Below, one piece after another: positions 1-8,885 of a stretch of DNA of 64,000 bases. This stretch comes from Balneola sp. EhC07 (GTDB lineage Bacteria; Bacteroidota; Rhodothermia; Balneolales; Balneolaceae): assembly GCF_001650905.1 (NCBI RefSeq), contig NZ_LXYG01000014.1, forward strand, positions 62,001 to 126,000, read 5' to 3'. The notes under the pieces were generated by a model. The model was given only the letters and a program-made list of their open reading frames with translations. It ran no database searches and was not told where the DNA came from. The position numbers were made by a program, and so were the translations under genes. How positions within the stretch are numbered: position 1 is the first letter of the stretch; each line of letters opens with the position of its first letter.

Positions 1-2
1 GT

Positions 3-488
3 AAAGTTATCGGTGGCATTAAAAAGTCCTACTACAGCATTGAAACAAAGAACGGAAAGATCTTTGATTTAGAATTCGATCAAGAAGAACTGTTGTGGTC
101 TTTAGTACAAAATGATACCCAAAATAACGTGGTCATTGACCGGGTATTAGTACATATGAAAAGACACAAGCACCAACCTTCTGATGCTCATAGAATGACC
201 CCTATCCGTTTTGAAGTGTTTCCAAAAGAACTGATAGAAAGAACTACTCCCATAGAGTTTGCACTAATTGAAAGATTACGTCCTTACCGCTTTAAAAGAA
301 GTAAACATGGTTCTATTCAGGTAAGTCAGATTGAGACGAATCATTTGGAGAATACTATGATCACCAAGCACCTTAATTATTTAGTGGAAGATACCGAGCA
401 ACGTTTCTATCATTTAGTCTATACCTTAGATCAGTTAGACTGGAGATTCATGCAAGAAGTGGATCGAGAATTTTTATTTGTACGATGA
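3..488 (+). CDS. 5'-truncated protein of unknown function
   Basis: The frame is open from the first bases of the window without a start codon, so the N-terminus lies outside; 161 residues are visible. The chain is charged and rich in Arg, His and aromatic residues, with no membrane segment or signal peptide. Recognisable stretches are MTPIRFEVFPKELIE in the middle and DQLDWRFMQEVDREFLFVR at the end. I do not recognise a family. It ends 16 bp before the ATG of the next gene on the same strand, so the two are probably co-transcribed. It probably belongs to the integrated element whose right end is near 18462. Confidence 0.5.
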   Translation, partial: KVIGGIKKSYYSIETKNGKIFDLEFDQEELLWSLVQNDTQNNVVIDRVLVHMKRHKHQPSDAHRMTPIRFEVFPKELIERTTPIEFALIERLRPYRFKRSKHGSIQVSQIETNHLENTMITKHLNYLVEDTEQRFYHLVYTLDQLDWRFMQEVDREFLFVR

Positions 489-504
489 ACTAACAAACAG
501 AATA

Positions 505-1008
505 ATGAGTAAAGAGCAAAATCTTACCTTTCGAGACTTGCTTTTAGTATTGGTCTCAGAAATTGAAACGATTAAAAGGCTTTTCTATCAACAGGAAAAA
601 TATAAAGCCCTCATACATAGGTTATCTCAATACAATATTCATGAAAGGAGTCCGCTCCCTTCACAAAAGGAATTACTTGAAATTTTGGATTTGAATAGAT
701 CAAAACTCATGGGTTTGATGCAAGACCTATATGATGAATTCAGAACAGAAATATCACATTGGTATCCTATAAAAAAGACGGATGTGCATATTGCCGGAAA
801 ACAAAGAAACGGAGACTTTTTCCAAGTTGCCCCGGACGAAATAAAGCATATTCCTTCCGAAGGTGATCACATCAGTGTACCCTTTATTCGCAATGAGTAT
901 GGGAATGGAGGGTATTTTCAGGTAAAAATGGTAAAACATACGATTGAGGAAAACACCCATTCGATTGTAGTGTTTGTTGATGAAGACTTCAGCTTAGATG
1001 ATCTTTAA
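505..1008 (+). CDS. Hypothetical protein with possible winged-helix segment
   Basis: This is a 167-residue soluble protein. The ATG at 505 is preferred; an in-frame TTG at 478 would overlap the upstream gene and add only nine residues. Residues about 45-80 (SPLPSQKELLEILDLNRSK onward) look like a helix-turn-helix of the kind that follows a short N-terminal helical region. The C-terminal half is predicted beta-rich and I do not recognise it. It overlaps the convergent SRAP gene by 4 bp at the 3' ends. A regulatory or DNA-binding role is only an inference from the HTH-like segment. Confidence 0.5.
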   Translation: MSKEQNLTFRDLLLVLVSEIETIKRLFYQQEKYKALIHRLSQYNIHERSPLPSQKELLEILDLNRSKLMGLMQDLYDEFRTEISHWYPIKKTDVHIAGKQRNGDFFQVAPDEIKHIPSEGDHISVPFIRNEYGNGGYFQVKMVKHTIEENTHSIVVFVDEDFSLDDL

Positions 1009-1745
1009 CCAACATTCTTATTCATCGAACTTGCACCAAATAGAGTAGAAGGCTCTAATAGTTCAGGACCATTATTCCTTGAATTACTGACTTTATCAGA
1101 TGCTATATAGGTTTCCATGTCATCTACCGGATAGGGCTTCAACATATCTAACAAATATTCAGCAGAATGCTCAGGGTTTAGCCAATCTTCAAATTCACTT
1201 GGATGTAAAAAAGCAGGCATTCGATCATGTGCTTTTTCTACCATTGAATTAGGATCAGTAGTTATAATTGAAAAAGAACTCATTCCATCATTTGGGCTCA
1301 CCTTAGAATAAATACCTGCTGCACCCCAAAAGTTTGTACTCTTTGGATAGAAGTAATGGGCAGATTTACTTCCCTTCGCCCCGGTAAATTCATAGAATCC
1401 ATTCATAGGAACAATGCATCGGATCTGTTTCTCTTTAAAGTCTTTCCCCCACATTTTACTGTCTAAAATACGGTCGTCTCTTGTATTAAAGGTAGAATAC
1501 TTGTAGTTCGGCTTACCATCCTTAGGCAACCATTTCATGTACCACCAGTACATAGAATCCAGTACTCTTTTGCCTTCATCATTTACTCTACAAACAGGCA
1601 TCACAGATGTAGGTGCTACATTGTAGTTAGCAAATTCAAGCTCACCTTGCTTTCCGGGAGCTCGGTAATCCCCTCTATCCACAATGGCTAAAAATTCATC
1701 TATTTCTAACCGCTTTTTATATGAAAGATGATATCGTCCGCACAT
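1005..1745 (-). CDS. SOS response-associated peptidase (SRAP/YedK/HMCES family)
   Basis: SRAP proteins form a covalent thiazolidine link to abasic sites in single-stranded DNA through the N-terminal cysteine. The start at 1745 is chosen because it gives MCGRYHL, placing the catalytic Cys at position 2 after Met removal; an upstream in-frame start would bury it. Further family motifs are visible in order: YNVAPTSVMPV, a WWYMKWLP segment, TFNTRDD, the GFYEF segment with the active-site Glu, and AHDRMPAFL with the active-site His. Length (246 aa) is usual for the family. It lies between the WYL regulator (71 bp upstream) and a convergent gene. SRAP genes are frequent on mobile elements, which fits this region. 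Confidence 0.92.
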   Translation of the reverse strand: MCGRYHLSYKKRLEIDEFLAIVDRGDYRAPGKQGELEFANYNVAPTSVMPVCRVNDEGKRVLDSMYWWYMKWLPKDGKPNYKYSTFNTRDDRILDSKMWGKDFKEKQIRCIVPMNGFYEFTGAKGSKSAHYFYPKSTNFWGAAGIYSKVSPNDGMSSFSIITTDPNSMVEKAHDRMPAFLHPSEFEDWLNPEHSAEYLLDMLKPYPVDDMETYIASDKVSNSRNNGPELLEPSTLFGASSMNKNVG

Positions 1746-1816
1746 AATTACAAATGTTTTTAGGTTATAGAAAGGTATAAAATTTATAAAAATCTCAACA
1801 GGTTTTGACGCGAAAG

Positions 1817-2887
1817 TCAACTTTTATAACGAGGTCGGTCTTCAATAACTACTCCATGGTCCAAACTTTTTTCTTGAAAAGATATATAACTAGATGTAGC
1901 GCCGGAAATTCTATTGTAAATTTTCTCACTTAGATTTTCAGGTTTTATAACCTTTACCTTCTCCCCAAAAGATAATATTAAAGTTTCTAATTCATAATTT
2001 GGTATAACTTGAATCTCAACGATCAGGTATTCCTCTACCCATTGGGTTTTTTGGGTTGGATGAAGGGGTTTTGTAATAATATAAGGAGCCTGTTCCTTAG
2101 TGAATTCCAAAACTATCTTTTCAACTTTTCCCTCAGAAGGTCGGGTTACTCCAATGATATCGAAAAAGTGTTCATTCCAATCAATTTTAGATAGGCGATA
2201 GTCTCCCTGAATTTGTTCAATTTTTTGTATACGATCTAAAGCTAAGTTCCAAGTTGGTATTTCTAACTCTTTATTCAATCCAAATACAAACCAACGGTTA
2301 TTATATTGCTTCAGGAAATGTGGGTGAAAGGTGAGTTCGAAACTCTCTTCAGATTTAAAATCTTTGTATTCTACTTTTAAAACTAATTCATTCACAATAG
2401 CATCGTATAAATTTCTTAAATGTTCTAGGCCAATTAGATCGATATTAGACTCAAGACCAATGACTTCTTTAGATTGTTGTTTGAGTCCCAATCTATCTTG
2501 AATTACAGGTATTAATTCTTGAACCCATTCAAATTGTGGTGCTCCGGAAAACCTAGACAGTACAGAAATGGCAGAATCTATCTGACTTTTTTCATCTTCA
2601 TTTAGCGGTTGATTTGAAATAGAGAAGTCTTTTTCAGCGTATCGGTAATACACCTTTCTTCCGTCTTTGTGCCTTTCTAATGGAATTGACCAGCCCTGAT
2701 CACTTTCCATAAACTTAATATCATCATATAGCTGACGACGTTTTATTTCTGACTCTTTACCATTATACTCTTCGAGCGCTTTGTTGATTTCATTTAGTAA
2801 ATCTTGCCAGTAAAAATTTCGCCCGGTATTACTAAAGCAACGATCCAAAACTTGATAACGAAGTAAGGCATTTTTGTTAATAGACAT
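1817..2887 (-). CDS. WYL-domain transcriptional regulator
   Basis: This is a 356-residue regulator with an N-terminal winged-helix region (about 1-100, including RRQLYDDIKFMESDQGW) and a central WYL domain (about 160-240, NRWFVFGLNKELEIPTWNLALDR). A C-terminal WCX-like extension follows (about 255-330). WYL regulators commonly sit beside phage-defence loci and repress them until a ligand binds (BrxR/CapW type). Here it is divergent from a type I restriction-modification operon, with 72 bp between the two start codons. That gap holds a palindrome overlapping the operon promoter. I infer that it represses the 2960-14674 operon and perhaps itself; the ligand is unknown. Confidence 0.88.
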   Translation of the reverse strand: MSINKNALLRYQVLDRCFSNTGRNFYWQDLLNEINKALEEYNGKESEIKRRQLYDDIKFMESDQGWSIPLERHKDGRKVYYRYAEKDFSISNQPLNEDEKSQIDSAISVLSRFSGAPQFEWVQELIPVIQDRLGLKQQSKEVIGLESNIDLIGLEHLRNLYDAIVNELVLKVEYKDFKSEESFELTFHPHFLKQYNNRWFVFGLNKELEIPTWNLALDRIQKIEQIQGDYRLSKIDWNEHFFDIIGVTRPSEGKVEKIVLEFTKEQAPYIITKPLHPTQKTQWVEEYLIVEIQVIPNYELETLILSFGEKVKVIKPENLSEKIYNRISGATSSYISFQEKSLDHGVVIEDRPRYKS

Positions 2888-2900
2888 AAGAAGAATTTAA

Positions 2901-2921
2901 CTGTGCAGATTGAGTGCATAG
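2901..2921. promoter_or_regulatory. Candidate operator palindrome for the WYL regulator
   Basis: The arms CTGTGCA (2901-2907) and TGCATAG (2915-2921) are inverted copies matching at six of seven positions, with a 7-bp centre. The centre contains the TTG of the putative -33 element, so a dimer bound here would block RNA polymerase at the operon promoter. Assignment to the WYL protein is inferred from position alone. Confidence 0.45.
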
Positions 2922-2937
2922 TATAGTTATATTTTTG
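2910..2937 (+). promoter_or_regulatory. Bacteroidota-type promoter of the restriction operon
   Basis: TTG at 2910-2912 is followed after 17 bp by TATTTTTG at 2930-2937, which matches the Bacteroidota -7 consensus TAnnTTTG with the usual spacing to -33. Transcription would begin about 2944, leaving a leader of roughly 16 nt before the ATG at 2960. No Shine-Dalgarno sequence is visible in it. Confidence 0.55.
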
Positions 2938-2959
2938 AATCGAATTAAAAATTTCAGAT

Positions 2960-5536
2960 ATGAAAAGAGAATTAACCAAGATTTATAACTATTTAAGAGA
3001 AGTAAAGTCGAGTGGACTAGACAGCTTATTTGACTCCGAATTAGAATGGCGAATTGTATATTTGTTCTTGAGACGCTACAAAGCTTTGATGAATGAATTT
3101 ACTTTAGTTGACTTTGGTTTTAAAGTCGAAAAATATTTATCAGTAAATTCGAATGATCTAGATCCTTATAATGATTTATTTGAGCCTTTTTTCTCGTTTC
3201 TAAAAGAAAAGAATCCTAAGACTTTAAAGTCAATTGATTTACAAGCTTATATAAAAAAGGATTTGTATCAGTTAGCAGAAAGTGAAGTAATTCAGTTTGA
3301 AAATAAACTTAAAGAGTTTGAGGTCAATGATTTTTCTATAAAATCATTTTCAGTAGAAGAGTTTGATGAATTTTTCATTTCTGTTATAGAATTAACAAAA
3401 TCAAGAGATCGACATTCGTATTGGGAAAGATCTATCCCTAAAGAACTCTCTAAAATTATAAACAAAACAATAGCTGACACAAAGGTTGAGCTTTATGTTG
3501 GTGACCATACTGGGCAAATAGCATTTGATGGGAAAGAGGATAACAGCAAGAAAATAATATCAGGTGATGATGATACAATTCTATGGTATTATTTGAGGGT
3601 TATTCTTTCCGGAAATGTAAGTCTTGAATTCAAAATTTCAGAGTTTTCTGCACTTTTGAATGAAGAAGCTGACTTCAAATTTGTTTACCCACCTATTGGT
3701 AAAATTGATCTTACTAAATTGATTGGTAGGGATAAACCAAATTCAGGGAGAATGGTAGATTTTGAACTATTTTATGCAAACCAAGCAATCGATACTTCTA
3801 AAAGCAAAAGTAGGATATTGCTGTTAATGCCAATACATACATTATATAGCAATACAAAAGATTTTAAGGCATTCAGGAAAAAGGTCATTGATAATAAGTA
3901 TTTGAAGACTGTTATTTTGTTTCCTCAAGGTACTTTTAGTCCAGGGTCTTCTATTAGCTATTGCCTATTAGAGTTAGATACAAACAAAGAGAACCAAAAT
4001 ATAGTATTTATAAATGGACCAGAGATAGAGCCATATATCACCCCAAGTCAAACTGATAAGTATCAAAACTTCTTTAATGAAATAGGATCAAATTGGATCG
4101 ATAAATTTGGATTCTATCCCTACGTAACAAATGCTTCAATAAATGAAATAAAGCATAATAATTACTCATTAGCATTTTCCTACTATATTAATGCTTCTAA
4201 AAATGAGGTAATAAATACAAGAAACAGGGATGAAGAACTTGTTTCTTTGACTGATGTACTTGATGAGATAAAAACAGACTTAGTTAATGTAGTTAATGAG
4301 CCATTTATCGGAATGTCTCAGTTAGGTACTAATAGCACGGATTACAAACTCTCTGATAGCCAGCTACCTAAATATTCAGGTAAAGAAAAACTTAGACCAT
4401 TAAATCGGTCAGCCGTATTACTTGGAACAATTATTGGAAGTATTAAACCTTCAATATTTAAATACACAGGGCAAACTGTTTATACAAAATCAAATGTCAA
4501 AGTGTATGAAATACCTGAACTATTTGATGTGGACTATCTAATGTTGGAGTTGAGGTCTGAATTTGTTTCTAAACAGTTTCTAAAAATTCAAAGTGGTACA
4601 ACTATACCGAGTATTAGAACATCAGAACTAAAAAATATCTATTTGAGACTGCCGCCTCTTGAAACACAAAAAGAGATTGTACGTGAGTCGTACCAAGAGT
4701 TTGCTCAAGAAAAGTTAGAAGAGATAAAAAGTCTTAATAAAGATCTGGAATATATTGAGAAAGATGTGTTTTCATCTTTTGCTCATGATTTTGGAAAAAT
4801 ATTAGCTAATGCCCGAGCATCCATAGAAGTAATTGAGGGATATATTCAAGAATTAGCAAAAAGAAACATCATTTCTATGCAGGATTCTATCTTTTTTGAT
4901 GAAAAACCAACCGATGGGGAACGAGTTATTGATTTATTAAAAATCATGATTCAGAACCATGATCGTATCCAGGAGTCCCTACAGGAAGAAGTTAAATTCT
5001 TTACCTCAAGTAAAGTTGACCAAGTTGAAGAAATAGAATTGATTCCGATTATTTTAGATTGGAGTAGTAGACAGGTTCAAAAAAATTATAAAATATTTTT
5101 TCATGATGCCTTAGGGCTAAACTTTATCGAGCATAGTGGAAGATTACCATTATATAAAATAGAAGGTAATAAAGAGTATCTACTATCAGTATTAAATAAT
5201 TTTCTTGATAACGCCATAGAACATGGATTTAAAAAAGGATCATCCGATAATCAATTTATTATAATATTAGATGGTATTACTAATAGAGAAAGAGGAATCC
5301 TTAAAGTTCATGTAGGTAATAATGGACTCCCTTTCCCTTCGGATTTTACCTGTGAAGATTTCTTTAAGTTGAATCACAAAGGACCTCAAAGTTCAGGCCA
5401 AGGAAAAGGAGGAAATAGTATTAAAAGAAAACTAAATAAAATGGGGGCTTCTATCGATTGTAGTTCAAGTATATTAGATAAAAAGACTTTTCCAGTTCAA
5501 TTTGAAATTAAATTTAAAGCAGTAGAAATAGAATGA
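2960..5536 (+). CDS. Degenerate HsdM/HsdS-like protein fused to a histidine kinase
   Basis: This 858-residue chain has four readable parts. Residues 1-170 are helical and unassigned. Residues about 175-355 resemble the HsdM core: YPPIGKID (243-250) sits where NPPF would be, and RILLLMPIHTLYS to VIFINGPE (about 285-354) tracks the HsdM region of the neighbour at 6466. The SAM motif DPxxGSG is absent and NPPF is degraded, so methylation is unlikely. Residues about 405-575 look like an HsdS target-recognition half ending in LRLPPLETQKEIV. Residues 600-858 form a kinase module: H-box FAHDFGKIL (His609), N-box NFLDNAIEHG (Asn751), VGNNGLPFP and the G-box GQGKGGNS (813-820). It is followed with a 4-bp overlap by a receiver protein. 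I infer a sensor kinase that reads DNA or the Hsd complex. The gene looks more AT-rich than hsdM and hsdR. Confidence 0.8.
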   Translation: MKRELTKIYNYLREVKSSGLDSLFDSELEWRIVYLFLRRYKALMNEFTLVDFGFKVEKYLSVNSNDLDPYNDLFEPFFSFLKEKNPKTLKSIDLQAYIKKDLYQLAESEVIQFENKLKEFEVNDFSIKSFSVEEFDEFFISVIELTKSRDRHSYWERSIPKELSKIINKTIADTKVELYVGDHTGQIAFDGKEDNSKKIISGDDDTILWYYLRVILSGNVSLEFKISEFSALLNEEADFKFVYPPIGKIDLTKLIGRDKPNSGRMVDFELFYANQAIDTSKSKSRILLLMPIHTLYSNTKDFKAFRKKVIDNKYLKTVILFPQGTFSPGSSISYCLLELDTNKENQNIVFINGPEIEPYITPSQTDKYQNFFNEIGSNWIDKFGFYPYVTNASINEIKHNNYSLAFSYYINASKNEVINTRNRDEELVSLTDVLDEIKTDLVNVVNEPFIGMSQLGTNSTDYKLSDSQLPKYSGKEKLRPLNRSAVLLGTIIGSIKPSIFKYTGQTVYTKSNVKVYEIPELFDVDYLMLELRSEFVSKQFLKIQSGTTIPSIRTSELKNIYLRLPPLETQKEIVRESYQEFAQEKLEEIKSLNKDLEYIEKDVFSSFAHDFGKILANARASIEVIEGYIQELAKRNIISMQDSIFFDEKPTDGERVIDLLKIMIQNHDRIQESLQEEVKFFTSSKVDQVEEIELIPIILDWSSRQVQKNYKIFFHDALGLNFIEHSGRLPLYKIEGNKEYLLSVLNNFLDNAIEHGFKKGSSDNQFIIILDGITNRERGILKVHVGNNGLPFPSDFTCEDFFKLNHKGPQSSGQGKGGNSIKRKLNKMGASIDCSSSILDKKTFPVQFEIKFKAVEIE

Positions 5537-6462
5537 ATAGACCTATAAAAATACTCTTTCTAGATGACGAAGTTGATGATTTACTACCAGATATAACCTT
5601 AGTAGCTAAGCAAAACCGTGTCATTATAAAAAAAGCGATCAGTAACTTTGAAGAAGGGAATAAATATATAAGAAAACATTACAAAGACATTGATGCAATA
5701 ATTTTAGATGGCTTTTTTCACGTAAAACAGGATTCATCGGATAAAAAAGATATAAGAGCTTTAAAGGAAACTGTAGACGAATTAACTAAGCTTCTTTATA
5801 GGGAAAAAATTAGAATTCCCTTTTGTGTTCTTACCGGATACTTGGAAGATCTTAGTAAAGATTCATTACTATCTAATATTAAAGTCTTTAAAAAGGGTGG
5901 TTCATTTAAAGAGATGTTCGATTACCTAAAAAAGCAGGTAGCCAACAACGAAGATTATCAGATAAAAAGTGAGTACAATGAAATTTTTGAGCTTTTTGAT
6001 AAGGGATTATTACCTGATGACAAAGAAGAAGACCTAGTTGAAATTCTGAAAAAAGTAAATAGTAAGGCAAAGTATAATGACGATGCTGCTTTCACACCAA
6101 TCCGAAAAATGTATGAAGCAATGGTCAATGAAATGCATGATCAAGCTTACAACAGAAATAAAAATCAAGATATAGTACCGGCAGGGCTATATGATAGAGC
6201 AGATAAATTGAGCATCAGTTGGTCTTGGTTTTATTTGTCAGGTTACGATGTAAAGCAAGGAAACGAGGTTGTTATAAATGCTCGTAGTGAAGCAGTTTGG
6301 CCATCTCATATTGCAAACTTGTCGAAAATGATGATTGAGATTACACAAGAAGGTTCGCATGATTATCCAGAAGATGTCCATCACTATGCATATAAAAGTA
6401 CAGTATTTGCTCTGCTAGAATTATTACTTTGGTATAAAGAATTCATGCAAAACTATTCATAA
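5533..6462 (+). CDS. Response-regulator receiver protein with unknown C-terminal domain
   Basis: The protein has 309 residues. The N-terminal receiver domain (about 5-135) has every phosphotransfer residue: the acidic pair in FLDDE (Asp11, Asp12), the phospho-acceptor in AIILDGFF (Asp59), the Thr in CVLTGY (Thr101) and the Lys in KVFKKGG (120/121). The segment between Asp59 and Thr101 is longer than usual. Residues about 140-309 are alpha-helical and aromatic-rich, with no DNA-binding HTH I can recognise, so output may be by protein contact. It starts within the stop codon of the kinase gene (ATGA overlap) and ends 3 bp before hsdM, so it is almost certainly co-translated with both. It is the natural phosphoryl acceptor for the kinase fusion. 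Confidence 0.82.
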   Translation: MNRPIKILFLDDEVDDLLPDITLVAKQNRVIIKKAISNFEEGNKYIRKHYKDIDAIILDGFFHVKQDSSDKKDIRALKETVDELTKLLYREKIRIPFCVLTGYLEDLSKDSLLSNIKVFKKGGSFKEMFDYLKKQVANNEDYQIKSEYNEIFELFDKGLLPDDKEEDLVEILKKVNSKAKYNDDAAFTPIRKMYEAMVNEMHDQAYNRNKNQDIVPAGLYDRADKLSISWSWFYLSGYDVKQGNEVVINARSEAVWPSHIANLSKMMIEITQEGSHDYPEDVHHYAYKSTVFALLELLLWYKEFMQNYS

Positions 6463-6465
6463 CCC

Positions 6466-8880
6466 ATGCCCATAAAAAAATCAGATCTTTACGCCTCCAT
6501 TTGGAAATCCTGTGACGAACTTCGTGGAGGAATGGATGCTTCGCAGTACAAGGATTATGTGCTCTCTATTCTCTTTATAAAATATGTGTCTGATAAGTAT
6601 GCTGATGCCGGAGAATATGCTCCTATTGTAATCCCGGATGGTTCCTCTTTTCAAGATATGATAAAGTTGAAGGGACAAGTGGATATTGGAGATCAAATCA
6701 ATAAAAAGATCATAGCTCCTTTGGCAGAAGCGAATGACTTGCGTGGGGTGATTGACCAAACGGATTTCAATGATGATGAAAAGCTGGGCTCCGGCAAAGA
6801 AAAAGTAAACCGCCTCAGTAATCTGATTGGAATTTTTCAGGATGCAAATCTGGATTTTGGTGGAAACAACGCCGGGGACGATGACCTGCTTGGTGACGCT
6901 TACGAATATCTGATGCGCAATTTTGCTACCGAGTCTGGTAAGAGCAAAGGACAGTTTTATACACCGGCAGAGGTATCCCGGATATTAGCGAATGTTATTG
7001 GAGTGGAAAAAGCAGACAATCCGTCTTTAACCGCTTATGATCCTACGGCGGGATCAGGTTCGCTGATTCTTAAAGTTGCCGATGAAGCACCTGTTGATAT
7101 TACTATTTACGGGCAAGAAATGGATGTAGCCACGACCGCACTTGCAAAGATGAATATGGTACTGCATAATCGTCCTGAGGCCGTTCATGACATTATGAGA
7201 GGCAATACTTTAGCCGATCCGAAATTCTCAGAGAATGGTGAGTTGAAACGCTTTGACTATGTAGTAGCCAATCCGCCTTTTTCTTATAAATCATGGACCA
7301 ACGGACTCGATCCTAAAAACGATCTATACAATCGATTTGAAGGCTTTGGAATTCCGCCAACTAAGAACGGCGATTATGCTTTTTTGCTCCATATTGTAAA
7401 GTCGTTGAAAAATACCGGAACAGCGGCTGTTATTCTTCCCCATGGAGTTTTGTTCAGAGGAAATGCTGAAGGAAAGATCAGACAGAACTTGATTGAAAGA
7501 GGATATATAAAAGGGATTATTGGCTTACCTGCCAACCTGTTTTATGGAACGGGTATTCCCGCTTGTATTTTGGTGCTGGATAAAGAACAATCCGGCTCTC
7601 GTGATGGAATTTTTATGATTGATGGAAGTGAAGGCTATATCAAGGACGGAAATAAAAACCGACTTCGGGAACGGGATATTCACAAAATAGTGGATGTGTT
7701 CCGGGAGCAGAAAGCCGAGGGTGGGTTTTCACGCTTTGTGCCCAATGATGAAATCCAAAAGAACGAGTTCAACCTGAATATCCCACGCTATATTGATAAC
7801 AGCACCGAAGAAGATATTCAGGATATTGAAGGACATTTGAAAGGCGGGATTCCGATGCGGGATGTGGAAGGTATGAACCAATTTTGGGACGTATATCCTG
7901 GATTGAAAGACGAATTGTTTTCCCCACTTCGGGAAGGTTACCTGAAATTGAAAACAGAAAAGGATGTCATCAACGAAGTGATTTTCAGCTATCCGGCATT
8001 TGTGAGCTACAGCAAGGAATTGGCTAAACTCTTTACTGAATGGAAGCAGGCACATTACGATTCTATGAAGTCCATTGATGAAGACGTTCGCCCTAAAGCG
8101 CTTATAGCAGAAATTGCTGAAGACCTGCTAAAACGCTACCGGGATAAAGCATTGATCGATCCATACGATATTTACCAGCACCTGATGAATTACTGGTCTG
8201 AAACCATGCGCGATGACGTGTATATAATTGTTGAAGATGGATGGACTGCCACGCTGGAGCCTGTTCGCAACAGTAAGGGGAATATCAAAAAGGGAGAATT
8301 TACCTGCGAGCTAATTCCTAAAGAATTGGTGATTAACCGCTACTTTCCAAAAGAACACCAAGAGATTGAACAACTAAAGCAGCAGCAGGAAGAGGCGGCT
8401 CAGGTTCAGGAAGAGTTAGAGCAGGAACATGCGGTAGAAGGTGGATTGCTGGAAGAAGCGCTCAGCGACGCCGGCAACGTGACGAAAGGAGAACTCACCA
8501 AACGCATGAAGGAAATTAAAGGCGATGAAGATTTTTCAGATGAATTTGAGGTGATGAAAAGCTACAAAACCGCCTACGATAACGAACGCAAAGCCAAGAG
8601 TTCAGTTAAAAAGGCGGAGAAAGAATTAGACAAGCAGGTAATAGACAAATACAAAGAACTCACCGAAGATGAAGTGCAAACTTTGGTAGTAGATGACAAG
8701 TGGCTGCCCACCATTAAATTCCACATCGATGGCGAAGTAGATGCCATTTCTCGAAGCCTTACCCAGCGGGTGAACGAGTTGGCCGGGCGGTACGACAAAG
8801 CCGTTGTGGAAATTGATAAAGAAGCGGATGAGCTGGAAACCCGTGTTCAGTCTCACCTGGAAGCGATGGGGGTTGTATAG
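6466..8880 (+). CDS. hsdM: Type I restriction-modification DNA methyltransferase subunit
   Basis: HsdM transfers a methyl group from S-adenosylmethionine to N6 of adenine as part of the M2S complex. The N-terminal helical domain begins SDLYASIWKSCDELRGG. The SAM-binding motif I is YDPTAGSGSL (191-200) and the catalytic motif IV is ANPPF (268-272). GQFYTPAEV (162-170) is also typical. At 804 residues the protein is about 300 longer than a classical HsdM. The extra C-terminal part (about 500-804) carries a Gln/Glu-rich coiled-coil stretch near 620-660 and a second helical stretch near 700-800. It follows the receiver gene by 3 bp and precedes hsdS by 5 bp. Confidence 0.96.
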   Translation: MPIKKSDLYASIWKSCDELRGGMDASQYKDYVLSILFIKYVSDKYADAGEYAPIVIPDGSSFQDMIKLKGQVDIGDQINKKIIAPLAEANDLRGVIDQTDFNDDEKLGSGKEKVNRLSNLIGIFQDANLDFGGNNAGDDDLLGDAYEYLMRNFATESGKSKGQFYTPAEVSRILANVIGVEKADNPSLTAYDPTAGSGSLILKVADEAPVDITIYGQEMDVATTALAKMNMVLHNRPEAVHDIMRGNTLADPKFSENGELKRFDYVVANPPFSYKSWTNGLDPKNDLYNRFEGFGIPPTKNGDYAFLLHIVKSLKNTGTAAVILPHGVLFRGNAEGKIRQNLIERGYIKGIIGLPANLFYGTGIPACILVLDKEQSGSRDGIFMIDGSEGYIKDGNKNRLRERDIHKIVDVFREQKAEGGFSRFVPNDEIQKNEFNLNIPRYIDNSTEEDIQDIEGHLKGGIPMRDVEGMNQFWDVYPGLKDELFSPLREGYLKLKTEKDVINEVIFSYPAFVSYSKELAKLFTEWKQAHYDSMKSIDEDVRPKALIAEIAEDLLKRYRDKALIDPYDIYQHLMNYWSETMRDDVYIIVEDGWTATLEPVRNSKGNIKKGEFTCELIPKELVINRYFPKEHQEIEQLKQQQEEAAQVQEELEQEHAVEGGLLEEALSDAGNVTKGELTKRMKEIKGDEDFSDEFEVMKSYKTAYDNERKAKSSVKKAEKELDKQVIDKYKELTEDEVQTLVVDDKWLPTIKFHIDGEVDAISRSLTQRVNELAGRYDKAVVEIDKEADELETRVQSHLEAMGVV

Positions 8881-8885
8881 AATTG

